A stretch of DNA of 26,886 nucleotides from Thioglobus_B sp964566765 (GTDB taxonomy: Bacteria; Pseudomonadota; Gammaproteobacteria; PS1; Pseudothioglobaceae), in the NCBI GenBank assembly GCA_964566765.1, contig CAZMJI010000007.1, forward strand, positions 1-26,886, given 5' to 3'. The notes under the pieces are model-generated. The model was not told the DNA's origin. It made no database searches and saw only the letters and a list, made by a program, of their open reading frames with translations. Positions 1 through 7,657 of this stretch are shown here, piece after piece (position 1 is the first letter of the stretch; the number at the start of each line of letters is the position of its first letter). The position numbers and the translations under genes were made by a program.

Positions 1-8
1 AAATTAAC

Positions 9-542
9 ATGAGCTTATTAAACAAAGCCCACCTAAGAGCGCAAAACATCAAACTGATTATTTTTGACGTGGATGGCGTGCTCACCGATGGCGGTCTGTA
101 TTTTTCTGATGAAGGCATGGAGTTTAAGCGCTTCAACTCACTGGACGGCCACGGCATCAAGATGCTGAAAACTGCCGGCGTAGAGCCAGCCATTATCACC
201 GCCAGAGAATCGGGCAACGTGAAACATCGCATGGAGAATCTGGGCATTGAGCATTACTACCAAGGGCAAAGCGATAAGGTGCTGGCGTTTAAGGACCTGC
301 TGAGCAAACTGAGCTTGAGCGCGGACGAAGTGGCCTATATGGGCGATGATGTGATTGATCTGCCGGTCATGACCCAGGTGGGTCTGCCCATCGCCCCAGC
401 TAACGCACATGATCTGGTCAAAGAAAAATCATGCCTGGTGACTGAAAAAACCGGTGGCTATGGCGCAGTCAGAGAGGCTTGTGACTTTTTATTAAAAGCG
501 CAAGACAAGTACGACACCATGATGCAGGCCTATCTCAAATGA
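9..542 (+). CDS. kdsC: 3-deoxy-D-manno-octulosonate 8-phosphate phosphatase (KdsC)
   Basis: Removes phosphate from Kdo-8-phosphate to give Kdo, a step in making the lipopolysaccharide inner core, in the cytoplasm. The 177-residue protein is a compact HAD-family phosphatase without a cap domain, the usual size for KdsC. Visible HAD motifs: DVDGVLTDG with nucleophile D20 and acid/base D22; T64 in IITAR; K90 in the QSDK loop; and the metal-binding GDDVID at 112-117. The GGYGAVREACDFLL tail is also typical of KdsC. Only eight bases precede the start, so the ribosome site and any upstream kdsD are outside the view. The stop overlaps the start of the next gene by four bases, suggesting coupled translation. 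In many gammaproteobacteria lptC follows kdsC; here it does not. The identification is firm. Confidence 0.95.
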   Translation: MSLLNKAHLRAQNIKLIIFDVDGVLTDGGLYFSDEGMEFKRFNSLDGHGIKMLKTAGVEPAIITARESGNVKHRMENLGIEHYYQGQSDKVLAFKDLLSKLSLSADEVAYMGDDVIDLPVMTQVGLPIAPANAHDLVKEKSCLVTEKTGGYGAVREACDFLLKAQDKYDTMMQAYLK

Positions 543-844
543 CCGAGTTTCAACAACTGTGCTATCAAACCCTGAAGCAGCAAGTGCCTTCTGGTCGAGT
601 CATTAGTTATGGCGATTTGGCCAAACTGATTGGCCGTCCGCGCGCCCATCGCGCGGTGGGTTCAGCCATGAACAAAAACCCATTTGCACCCGAGGTACCA
701 TGCCATCGTGTGGTTAAATCCAACGGCGAGCTGGGTGGTTTTGCCCAGGCCGTGTCGCTCAAAGCAAAACGCCTTCAAGAAGAAGGCGTTTTGGTGAATC
801 ACAATAAAATTGTTGATTTCGAGCGTTGTCGTATTAAAGCTTAG
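539..844 (+). CDS. MGMT/Atl-type DNA alkyltransferase-like protein, single domain
   Basis: A 101-residue protein corresponding to only the DNA-binding, active-site domain of O6-alkylguanine-DNA alkyltransferases. Seen: Y24 in ISYGDL, a likely arginine finger R38 in RAVGSAMNKNP, the reactive motif PCHRV with C55, and the following GELGGF. Full-length Ogt/Ada-C proteins have an extra N-terminal domain that is missing here. Stand-alone proteins of this size are often Atl proteins, which flag alkylated bases for nucleotide excision repair. Classic E. coli Atl (YbaZ) has Trp in place of the Cys; here the Cys is kept, so methyl transfer remains chemically possible. The gene overlaps kdsC by four bases (ATGA). 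Its last four bases overlap the stop codon of convergent atpC. A strong hairpin lies inside its 3' part at 766-792. The family is sure; true repair versus flagging is open. Confidence 0.87.
   Translation: MTEFQQLCYQTLKQQVPSGRVISYGDLAKLIGRPRAHRAVGSAMNKNPFAPEVPCHRVVKSNGELGGFAQAVSLKAKRLQEEGVLVNHNKIVDFERCRIKA
766..792 (-). terminator. Intragenic hairpin, probable terminator of the atp operon
   Basis: AAAACGCCTTC (766-776) and GAAGGCGTTTT (782-792) form a perfect 11-bp inverted repeat around a five-base loop. It lies inside the alkyltransferase coding sequence, about 50 bases past the atpC stop when read on the minus strand. Read either way, a GC-rich stem is followed by four T. The two converging operons have no spacer between them, so this is the only terminator-like structure near the atp 3' end. 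The T tract is short, so strength is uncertain; a 3'-end stabilising hairpin is the alternative. Confidence 0.6.
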
Positions 845-1257
845 CCTTTCTTGTTACGCAGTTTAGAAATCAGCTGCAACTGTGCCATCGCATCGGCCAG
901 TGCTGCTTGCGTCGATGAGATGTCTTGATCGCTCTCAGCCTTGCTCATCGCCTCTTCAGCGCGTTGCTTAGCTTCCAGGGCTTTCGACTCATCCAGATCG
1001 TGTGCTCTAATCGCTGTGTCTGAGAATACAGTCACCACGCCAGGCTGTACTTCAACCAGTCCGCCTGATACGTAAATCGACTCTGAACCGTTGCCTGTTT
1101 CAACCCTAACCTCACCTGGCTTAAGTGTTGATAGTAGCGCCATGTGGCCTGGGTGAATACCCAGCTCACCTTGGTCGCCAGGCACAGAAACGTGCATTGC
1201 TTCGCCTGAATAAAGCGACTCAACCGCACTAACGATGTCGACTTGAATGGTTGACAT
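841..1257 (-). CDS. atpC: ATP synthase F1 subunit epsilon
   Basis: Subunit of the central stalk of F1, which couples rotor turning to catalysis and can inhibit ATP hydrolysis. The protein has 138 residues, normal for the family. An N-terminal beta sandwich (about 1-85) carries the family signature GELGIHPGHMALLSTLKPG and YVSGGLVEVQPG. The C-terminal part (about 88-138) is a two-helix hairpin rich in Ala, Lys and Glu, the mobile inhibitory arm. It is the last gene of the operon: its ATG directly follows the atpD stop (TAAATG), with an AAGGAGA ribosome site lying inside the end of atpD at 1266-1272. Its stop codon shares bases with the stop of the converging alkyltransferase gene. Confidence 0.97.
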   Translation of the reverse strand: MSTIQVDIVSAVESLYSGEAMHVSVPGDQGELGIHPGHMALLSTLKPGEVRVETGNGSESIYVSGGLVEVQPGVVTVFSDTAIRAHDLDESKALEAKQRAEEAMSKAESDQDISSTQAALADAMAQLQLISKLRNKKG

Positions 1258-2637
1258 TTACGCGTTCTCCTTGGCTCTTTCAAGAACTTCGTCGATGCTA
1301 CCTGTCATGTAGAAAGCTTGCTCAGGAATATCATCCAACTCACCGTCTAGAATAGCCTTAAAGCCAGAGATTGTGTCTTTTAGCGAGACGTACTTACCTG
1401 GCGCACCAGTAAATACTTCTGCCACGAAGAAAGGTTGTGACAAGAAACGTTGAATCTTACGTGCTCTTGATACCGCCTGCTTATCTTCTTCAGACAATTC
1501 ATCCATACCTAGGATGGCAATAATATCTTTCAGCTCCTTATAACGCTGCAACACACCCTGTACGCTACGCGCAACATTGTAGTGCTCTTCACCAACGATA
1601 TGTGGGTCTAGCTGACGTGAGGTTGAATCTAGTGGATCTACCGCTGGGTAAATACCTAGCTCAGCTACCTGACGTGATAGTACCACCGTTGCGTCCAAGT
1701 GCGCGAACGTAGTCGCTGGCGACGGGTCAGTCAAGTCATCCGCTGGTACGTATACCGCCTGGATTGAAGTAATTGAACCGGTCTTAGTTGAAGTAATACG
1801 CTCTTGTAGTGCACCCATCTCTGAAGCCAATGTTGGCTGGTAACCTACCGCAGATGGCATACGACCTAATAGTGCTGATACCTCTGTACCCGCTAGCGTA
1901 TAACGATAAATGTTATCAATAAATAGTAGTACGTCACGGCCTTCATCACGGAAGTATTCCGCCATGGTTAGACCCGTTAGTGCTACACGTAGTCTATTTC
2001 CCGGTGGCTCATTCATTTGACCATATACTAACGATACTTTATCAAGTACGTTTGATTCTTTCATTTCGTGGTAGAAGTCGTTACCCTCACGAGTACGCTC
2101 ACCCACACCAGCAAATACAGAATAACCTGAGTGCTCAATCGCAATGTTACGAATCAGCTCCATCATGTTTACGGTCTTACCTACACCAGCACCACCGAAT
2201 AGACCAACTTTACCACCCTTAGCGAATGGACAAACCAGGTCGATTACCTTAATACCAGTTTCTAATAGTTCGGCTGCTGGAGAAAGCTCATCATAGGCCG
2301 GTGCTGGACGGTGAATTTCCCAGTCCGCTTCCTGGCCGATGTCGCCAGCATTATCAATTGGCTCACCCAGTACGTTCATAATACGACCCAGTGTCTTTGT
2401 ACCCACTGGCACCTGAATTGCCTTACCGGTATTGGTCACATCCAGGCCACGCTTTAGACCTTCAGACGAACCCATCGCAATCGCACGTACTACGTTATCA
2501 CCCAGCTGTTGCTGAACCTCTAGGGTTAGGTTTGTCGCTGTTACGTGTAACGCATCATAAACCTTAGGAATACTATCCGCTGGAAACTCAACGTCGATAA
2601 CCGCGCCAATAATTTGTGTAATTTTACCTGTACTCAT
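1258..2637 (-). CDS. atpD: ATP synthase F1 subunit beta (catalytic)
   Basis: Catalytic subunit that makes ATP from ADP and phosphate in the F1 head on the cytoplasmic face of the inner membrane. The length of 459 residues matches E. coli. The Walker A loop GGAGVGKT is at 148-155, with K154. The catalytic glutamate is E180 in GERTREGNDFY. Walker B is LLFIDNIYR, followed by the conserved LGRMPSAVGYQPTLASEMG segment. The DELSEED lever sequence is intact in the C-terminal helical domain (GMDELSEEDKQAV). The gene starts 21 bases after the atpG stop with a purine-rich AAAAGGAAAGGC leader. Nothing is missing or broken. Confidence 0.98.
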   Translation of the reverse strand: MSTGKITQIIGAVIDVEFPADSIPKVYDALHVTATNLTLEVQQQLGDNVVRAIAMGSSEGLKRGLDVTNTGKAIQVPVGTKTLGRIMNVLGEPIDNAGDIGQEADWEIHRPAPAYDELSPAAELLETGIKVIDLVCPFAKGGKVGLFGGAGVGKTVNMMELIRNIAIEHSGYSVFAGVGERTREGNDFYHEMKESNVLDKVSLVYGQMNEPPGNRLRVALTGLTMAEYFRDEGRDVLLFIDNIYRYTLAGTEVSALLGRMPSAVGYQPTLASEMGALQERITSTKTGSITSIQAVYVPADDLTDPSPATTFAHLDATVVLSRQVAELGIYPAVDPLDSTSRQLDPHIVGEEHYNVARSVQGVLQRYKELKDIIAILGMDELSEEDKQAVSRARKIQRFLSQPFFVAEVFTGAPGKYVSLKDTISGFKAILDGELDDIPEQAFYMTGSIDEVLERAKENA

Positions 2638-2658
2638 TTGCCTTTCCTTTTTTAAAAC

Positions 2659-3522
2659 TTAAACAGCAGCAGCACCACTTACAATTTCAGAAATCTCTTG
2701 TGTAATTGCTGCTTGTCTTGCCTTATTGTAAACTAACTCTAAACCTTTCACCATGTCGCCCGCGTTGTCTGTTGCGCTCTTCATTGCAATCATACGTGCT
2801 GACTGCTCACAGGCAATATTCTCAACCAAACCTTGATAAACCAAAGCCTCGATATAACGCACCAATAGTGCACTAAGCGCTTCTTCAGCATCTGGTTCAT
2901 AAATATAATCCCAGTGATGATCCATGCCTTCAACTTCACCCGCTACCATTGGCACCAACTGTGTGGTGGTTGGCGCTTGGGTCATGGTGTTTTCAAACAC
3001 GTTGTAGGCCACTGATAATTGCTGGATATTGTCATCGTCAAAACTATCAAGCATCACCTTAATGGTGCCTAGTAGATCATCAAAATGTGGGGTGTCACCC
3101 AGATCAGTCAACACTGAAACAATGTTTAGGCCGGTGTTTTTGAAAAACGATGTGGCTTTTTTACCAATCGTGCACAAATCCACTTCAATACCTTGTTGCT
3201 GATACTCTGCTACTTGCTTTAGTACCGATCTAAATAGGTTGGTGTTAAGACCACCACAAAGACCACGATCACTAGAGATAACGATCAAGCCAATACGCTT
3301 AACCTCGCCCGTCTCTTTCATATACGGATGCTCAAACTCTGAGTGCGCATAAGCCAGATGGCCAATAACTTTGGCAATTTTCTCAGCATAAGGTCGAGAA
3401 GACAACATTCTGTCTTCTGCCTTTTTCATCTTAGAGGCCGCAACCATTTCCATGGCCGAGGTGATCTTCTGAGTATTCTTAATACTCGAGATCTGGGTTC
3501 TAATTTCCTTGCCGCTAGCCAT
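2659..3522 (-). CDS. atpG: ATP synthase F1 subunit gamma (rotor shaft)
   Basis: Forms the rotating shaft inside the alpha3-beta3 head. It has 287 residues, the usual size. The N-terminal helix (about 1-55) holds the family pattern IRTQISSIKNTQKITSAMEM and the C-terminal helix ends in ITQEISEIVSGAAAV; these two pair as the coiled-coil shaft. The Rossmann-like middle domain begins with the conserved SSDRGLCGGLN at 83-93. The start lies six bases after the atpA stop, in the canonical order between atpA and atpD. Confidence 0.98.
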   Translation of the reverse strand: MASGKEIRTQISSIKNTQKITSAMEMVAASKMKKAEDRMLSSRPYAEKIAKVIGHLAYAHSEFEHPYMKETGEVKRIGLIVISSDRGLCGGLNTNLFRSVLKQVAEYQQQGIEVDLCTIGKKATSFFKNTGLNIVSVLTDLGDTPHFDDLLGTIKVMLDSFDDDNIQQLSVAYNVFENTMTQAPTTTQLVPMVAGEVEGMDHHWDYIYEPDAEEALSALLVRYIEALVYQGLVENIACEQSARMIAMKSATDNAGDMVKGLELVYNKARQAAITQEISEIVSGAAAV

Positions 3523-3528
3523 TGTTAT

Positions 3529-5070
3529 TTACCAAGTGTGGTTTGCCTTAAAGTCATCGATGGCGGCTTGCAACTCAGCTGCAACCTCATCGTTATATTC
3601 ACAAGCTGTGTTGATTTGTTCCATCAGTGGCGCTTGGTTTGCATTCATGTAAGCAATCAATGCCGCTTCGAAATCAACCACTTTATTAACCTCAATGTCG
3701 TCCAAAGAGCCTGAGTTCGCTGCAAATAGCGAGGTTGCCATTTCTGCAACTGACATTGGTGCATATTGGTTTTGCTTCATCAGCTCAGTCACGCGCTGAC
3801 CACGATCAATCTGTGCTTTGGTTTCGGCATCTAGATCTGAAGCGAACTGCGCAAATGCTGCTAGCTCACGATACTGAGCCAAGTCTAGACGAATACCACC
3901 ACCCAGCTTCTTAATGATGTTGGTCTGTGCTGCACCACCCACTCGAGATACCGATAGACCGGCGTTAATCGCTGGACGAATACCTGAGTTGAATAGGTCT
4001 GTTTCTAGGAAAATCTGACCATCAGTAATTGAAATTACGTTGGTTGGTACGAAAGCTGATACGTCACCCGCCTGCGTCTCAATAATTGGTAGTGCGGTTA
4101 GTGAACCGGTCTGGCCTTTAACTTCGCCATTGGTCATTCTTTCTACGTAATCCGCATTAACACGTGAGGCACGCTCAAGCAGTCTTGAGTGTAGGTAGAA
4201 TACATCACCCGGATAAGCTTCACGACCTGGTGGACGTTTAAGTAGTAGTGATACTTCACGATAAGCCCAAGCCTGCTTGGTTAGGTCATCATAAATAATC
4301 AGGGCGTCTTCACCGCGATCACGGAAATACTCACCCATGGCACAACCTGCATATGGCGCGATGTACTGTAGCGCTGGAGAATCTGCCGCATTCGCTGCCA
4401 CGATAATGGTGTTTTCTAGCGCGCCGTTTTCTTCTAACTTGCGCACCACGGCTGATACCGATGAGGCTTTCTGGCCAACCGCTACATAAATACATTTAAC
4501 ACCGGTGTCTTTTTGGTTGATGATGGCATCAACCGCAACCGCTGTCTTACCCGTTTGACGGTCACCAATAATTAGCTCACGCTGACCGCGGCCAATTGGC
4601 ACCATTGAGTCAATCGCTTTAATACCGGTTTGTACTGGCTGGTCTACTGATTGACGATCAATTACACCCGGGGCAATAATTTCAAGAGGACGGCTGGCTT
4701 TGGCATCAATCGCGCCTTTGCCTTCAATGTCTTGACCCAATGGGTTAACCACGCGACCTAGTAGCTCTTCACCCACCGGCACTTCCATTAGACGGTTGGT
4801 ACACTTAACCGTGTCACCTTCAGAGATGTGTAGATAATCACCTAATACAACCGCACCAACTGAGTCCTGCTCAAGGTTAAGCGCCATACCGAAGGTGTTG
4901 CCTGGGAATTCCAGCATCTCACCAAACTGTACATCTGCCAAACCATGGATGGCCACAATACCGTCACTCACACTGATCACTCGACCTTCTGTGCGTGCCT
5001 GAGCTTCAAAATCGAAGCCTTGTATTTGTTTCTTAATTAAATCACTAATTTCGGAAGCGTTTAATTGCAT
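3529..5070 (-). CDS. atpA: ATP synthase F1 subunit alpha
   Basis: Non-catalytic nucleotide-binding subunit that alternates with beta in the F1 head. The length of 513 residues equals that of E. coli. The P-loop GDRQTGKT is at 169-176. The segment SVSRVGGAAQ holds the arginine that reaches into the catalytic site of beta. The N-terminus (MQLNASEISDLIKKQI) matches the region that binds delta. A GAGGACGAGATA leader precedes the ATG, 23 bases after the atpH stop. The gene is complete. Confidence 0.98.
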   Translation of the reverse strand: MQLNASEISDLIKKQIQGFDFEAQARTEGRVISVSDGIVAIHGLADVQFGEMLEFPGNTFGMALNLEQDSVGAVVLGDYLHISEGDTVKCTNRLMEVPVGEELLGRVVNPLGQDIEGKGAIDAKASRPLEIIAPGVIDRQSVDQPVQTGIKAIDSMVPIGRGQRELIIGDRQTGKTAVAVDAIINQKDTGVKCIYVAVGQKASSVSAVVRKLEENGALENTIIVAANAADSPALQYIAPYAGCAMGEYFRDRGEDALIIYDDLTKQAWAYREVSLLLKRPPGREAYPGDVFYLHSRLLERASRVNADYVERMTNGEVKGQTGSLTALPIIETQAGDVSAFVPTNVISITDGQIFLETDLFNSGIRPAINAGLSVSRVGGAAQTNIIKKLGGGIRLDLAQYRELAAFAQFASDLDAETKAQIDRGQRVTELMKQNQYAPMSVAEMATSLFAANSGSLDDIEVNKVVDFEAALIAYMNANQAPLMEQINTACEYNDEVAAELQAAIDDFKANHTW

Positions 5071-5093
5071 TATCTCGTCCTCTTAACTTTAAA

Positions 5094-5642
5094 TTAATTT
5101 GCTGATAGGCGGGTTTGTAATTCGGCCACGCGCGCTTGGATCGAGAGATCCAATACTTTGTCGCCTTCTCTAATTACAACACCACCCGTCAAGGTTTCGT
5201 CAACCTGGGTTTCAATACTAACAGACGCGTTATATTTCGCCGCCAAGTCTTGGGTAATTTGCTTTTCTTCAGCCTGCGTCAACTTATAGGCACTGATCAC
5301 CTGAAAAGCACGCGTGTCATTTGATGCGTTCATCGCCTCTTCAAACAAGGCCAAGATGTCTGCAACCACAGCCATACGTGCATTTTCTTGCAGCAAGGCA
5401 ACCGTTGCTTGCTCTGGTGCACCTAGGTCTCTGCCCAGCGCGCTACCCAGTAGCTTCACCGTGGTGTCGATCTTTTCTTGCTTTGACACCTGTGGTGAGG
5501 CATCAAACGCCTGGTAAAGCTCATCGGCACCAATCTGTGCCAGTGTGCTTAACAACTCATGCCAGGCTGAATAGCTATTATCCTGCGCGGCAACCTTAAG
5601 GATTGCATTGGCATAAGGTTTGGCGATTGTGGTTTGTTCCAT
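5094..5642 (-). CDS. atpH: ATP synthase F1 subunit delta (stator)
   Basis: Peripheral-stalk protein that ties the F1 head to the b-subunit dimer so that the head does not turn with the rotor. It has 182 residues against about 177 in E. coli. The N-terminal six-helix domain begins IAKPYANAILKVA, and the C-terminal part (147-182) has the delta signature DETLTGGVVIREGDKVLDLS. Delta subunits vary in sequence, but this signature and the place between atpF and atpA settle the identity. The gap from atpF is 13 bases. Confidence 0.96.
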   Translation of the reverse strand: MEQTTIAKPYANAILKVAAQDNSYSAWHELLSTLAQIGADELYQAFDASPQVSKQEKIDTTVKLLGSALGRDLGAPEQATVALLQENARMAVVADILALFEEAMNASNDTRAFQVISAYKLTQAEEKQITQDLAAKYNASVSIETQVDETLTGGVVIREGDKVLDLSIQARVAELQTRLSAN

Positions 5643-5655
5643 AACGACTGCTTAA

Positions 5656-6126
5656 CTATAAAGACTGTGAAAGCTTGCCCAACATATCTTTGTGGGCTTT
5701 TGCGTCAACTTCTTTAGCCAACACTGAGTTAACACCTTGCATCACCAGATCAGATACCTGATCTTTCAGCTCGTTACGAGCGCGAATGGCATCTTGCTCG
5801 ATCTCAGCCTGTGCTTGTGCTTTGACTCTATCAGCCTCTTGCATGGCCACGTCTTTGGCTTCTTCCACCATGGCTGATGCTTGTCGAGTTGCGTTAGCAA
5901 TAATTTCAGCAGCTTGACCCTTAGAACGCTTTAACACTTCCTGCGCTTTTTGCTCAGCTTCTTGTTGCTCAGCCATACCGCGCTCAGCGGCTAAAATGCC
6001 ACTTTCAATACGCTTTTTACGCTCTTCCATCGCCGCCAGTAGCGGTGGCCAGACGTACTTCTTAACCAAGTAGAGGAAAATGAAAAATGCAATTGATTGA
6101 CCAATTAGCGTAGCATTAATGTTCAT
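5656..6126 (-). CDS. atpF: ATP synthase Fo subunit b
   Basis: Membrane-anchored stator arm, working as a dimer. The 156-residue protein has one N-terminal membrane helix (about 6-22, IAFFIFLYLVKKYVWPPLL) and then a long charged helix rich in Ala, Glu, Lys and Gln (about 32-156) that forms the right-handed coiled coil. Length and sequence match the E. coli b subunit. There is only one b-type gene, so the stator is probably a homodimer. It lies 49 bases after atpE, the widest spacer inside the operon. Confidence 0.97.
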   Translation of the reverse strand: MNINATLIGQSIAFFIFLYLVKKYVWPPLLAAMEERKKRIESGILAAERGMAEQQEAEQKAQEVLKRSKGQAAEIIANATRQASAMVEEAKDVAMQEADRVKAQAQAEIEQDAIRARNELKDQVSDLVMQGVNSVLAKEVDAKAHKDMLGKLSQSL

Positions 6127-6175
6127 AAGTCTGCCTTATTGTCTTAAAAAATAAAAACCTCGTCTTCTTCGCTAT

Positions 6176-6412
6176 TTACGCAACCGCAAATAGTACGTAC
6201 AGACCTAGACCAACGGCAATCATTGGAACCGCGTCTACTAGACCCATAAAGATGAAGAATTGTGTTCTTAGCATTGGAATTAGCTCAGGCTGTCTAGCCG
6301 CACCTTCTAGTACCTTAGCACCTAGAATACCAATACCGATTGCAGCACCTAGAGCGCCCAGGCCTAGCATTACGCTAGCCGCAATATATAAGATTGCACT
6401 TGTTTCACCCAT
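6176..6412 (-). CDS. atpE: ATP synthase Fo subunit c (proteolipid ring)
   Basis: A hairpin of two membrane helices, many copies of which form the rotating ring. It has 78 residues. Helix 1 (about 8-33) carries the glycine-rich packing motif GALGAAIGIGILG, the polar loop is ARQP (39-42), and helix 2 (about 48-77) has the ion-carrying carboxylate D60 in GLVDAVPMIAVGLG. An aspartate in this setting, without the Gln/Glu/Ser set of sodium-binding rings, indicates proton coupling. A good AGGAGA ribosome site lies seven bases before the start, fitting the need for extra c subunit. Confidence 0.97.
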   Translation of the reverse strand: MGETSAILYIAASVMLGLGALGAAIGIGILGAKVLEGAARQPELIPMLRTQFFIFMGLVDAVPMIAVGLGLYVLFAVA

Positions 6413-6449
6413 TTGTCTTTCTCCTGTGAGTTATATAAAAATTAAAAAA

Positions 6450-7316
6450 TTAATGTTCCTTTTGGTGAGCCATATCCATATACACAATGGTTAGTGTCAT
6501 AAAGATAAAGGCCTGCAAGGTGATGATCAGAATGTGGAACAAGGCCCAACCAATCTGCAACAAACCACCAAAGGCACCAAAACCAATACCAGCGCTATAC
6601 ATGATAGCGATTAGAATGAAGATGATTTCACCCGCGTACATATTACCAAATAGACGCAGCGCCAATGAAATCGGCTTCGAAATTAACGACACACCCTCTA
6701 ACAATAAGTTAATTGGCAGACCAAACTTACCAAATGGGTGGAATAGCAGCTCAGACAAGAAGCCGCCTAGGCCCTTAATCTTGATGCTGTAGAAAATAAC
6801 CAGCGCAAAAATTGAGAAGGCAATACCAAAGGTGATGTTCGGATCGGTTGATGGCACCACTTTAAAGAAGGCGCTATGCGCATCGCCGCCCATGGCAACC
6901 ACACCCACTTCAAACAGTTTCGGTAGCCAGTCTACGGCAATTAGATCCATAAAGTTCATCAAAAAGATCCACACGAAAATGGTCAGCGCCATTGGTGCCA
7001 CCAAGTCGTTTTTGCCTTTGAAGGAATCGCGAACACTGTGATTGACAAACTCAATCACCATTTCAATAAAGTTTTGCATACCGGTTGGTACGCCTGTGGT
7101 GATTTTTTTAACCGCTGCTCGGAATACAAAGAAGAAGATTAGCGCCGTTGCTAGTGACCAAAACATGGAGTCAACATTAATCGACCAAAAGCCCATGGCT
7201 TGCGCCTCAGCAGCGCTATGAGCAAAGCCCCAAGTGCCGTCAGGCAGCTGTCCATAAGTAAGGTTTTGCAGATGGTGCTTAATGTAGCCTGAAGCTGTTA
7301 ATGTTTCGCTTGACAT
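6450..7316 (-). CDS. atpB: ATP synthase Fo subunit a
   Basis: Integral membrane subunit that forms the two half-channels through which protons reach the c ring. It has 288 residues with several hydrophobic helices (about 52-70, 106-125, 160-180, 205-225, 228-248 and 255-282). The essential arginine is R221 in ISLALRLFGNMYAGE, and FHILIITLQAFIFMTLTIVYM is the conserved last helix region. The first 19 bases overlap the end of atpI. No strong ribosome site precedes the start, so translation may depend on coupling to atpI. Confidence 0.97.
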   Translation of the reverse strand: MSSETLTASGYIKHHLQNLTYGQLPDGTWGFAHSAAEAQAMGFWSINVDSMFWSLATALIFFFVFRAAVKKITTGVPTGMQNFIEMVIEFVNHSVRDSFKGKNDLVAPMALTIFVWIFLMNFMDLIAVDWLPKLFEVGVVAMGGDAHSAFFKVVPSTDPNITFGIAFSIFALVIFYSIKIKGLGGFLSELLFHPFGKFGLPINLLLEGVSLISKPISLALRLFGNMYAGEIIFILIAIMYSAGIGFGAFGGLLQIGWALFHILIITLQAFIFMTLTIVYMDMAHQKEH

Positions 7317-7561
7317 TTTATAAAATAGACCAGACTTAAATTAATTATAAAAAAGCTTAATAGCACAGTGGGTGGATCAAACTCTTTCATGGCTAGCGTG
7401 AGCAATATACCAATCAGGGCCAGACGTTCAATCAAAGATATTCTGCCGGCAGTTACCACCTGTTTCGGGTCTGTGATTTCCTTGTTTTCAAGTCGCCTTA
7501 TTTTCCAGCACAACATTAGCTGGTTAACCACGGCTATCATCAAACCTGCAACTATCCCCAT
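7298..7561 (-). CDS. atpI: ATP synthase assembly factor AtpI (subunit I)
   Basis: A small membrane protein of 87 residues encoded first in the operon, the standard place for atpI. It shows three hydrophobic stretches (about 1-19, 43-58 and 62-82) separated by a charged loop RRLENKEITDPKQ. AtpI proteins are poorly conserved and are thought to aid c-ring assembly or ion supply. This one is shorter than the usual 120 or so residues. Identity rests mainly on position, size and membrane character. It ends 19 bases inside atpB. A TATAAT box lies 11 bases before its ATG, which would give a nearly leaderless mRNA if that promoter is used. Confidence 0.78.
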   Translation of the reverse strand: MGIVAGLMIAVVNQLMLCWKIRRLENKEITDPKQVVTAGRISLIERLALIGILLTLAMKEFDPPTVLLSFFIINLSLVYFIKCQAKH

Positions 7562-7572
7562 AGTGGCTTCGA

Positions 7573-7578
7573 ATTATA
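7573..7578 (-). promoter_or_regulatory. Candidate -10 box of the atp operon promoter
   Basis: Read on the minus strand this is a perfect TATAAT, 11 bases before the atpI start. No good -35 hexamer lies 16-18 bases upstream (the best is TAAATG-like), so the promoter call is tentative. A transcript from it would have only about five untranslated bases. Confidence 0.4.
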
Positions 7579-7605
7579 CACAGTTTGACTAGGCCCATTT
7601 ATAAA

Positions 7606-7630
7606 AGTTTTTTTTGCATGATGAAAAACT
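7606..7630. repeat. A/T-rich inverted repeat in the atp-sqr intergenic region
   Basis: AGTTTTT (7606-7612) and AAAAACT (7624-7630) are perfect inverted arms around an 11-base centre. It lies between the two divergent promoters. The A and T tracts could bend the DNA or bind a regulator, but such repeats arise easily by chance in AT-rich spacers. Confidence 0.4.
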
Positions 7631-7633
7631 ACT

Positions 7634-7657
7634 ACGTATTATGAATAGCTAATACGT
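7634..7657. promoter_or_regulatory. Perfect inverted repeat, candidate operator upstream of sqr
   Basis: ACGTATTA (7634-7641), an eight-base spacer, then TAATACGT (7650-7657). The second arm ends directly at the TTGACA -35 hexamer of sqr. The centre lies near position -46 of the predicted transcript, where activators that touch RNA polymerase often bind; a repressor is also possible. I do not recognise the motif. Confidence 0.55.

Noticed and set aside
7618..7644. Tiny frame MMKNYYVL upstream of sqr as a leader peptide
   Set aside because: It lies upstream of the predicted transcript start and lacks a ribosome site.
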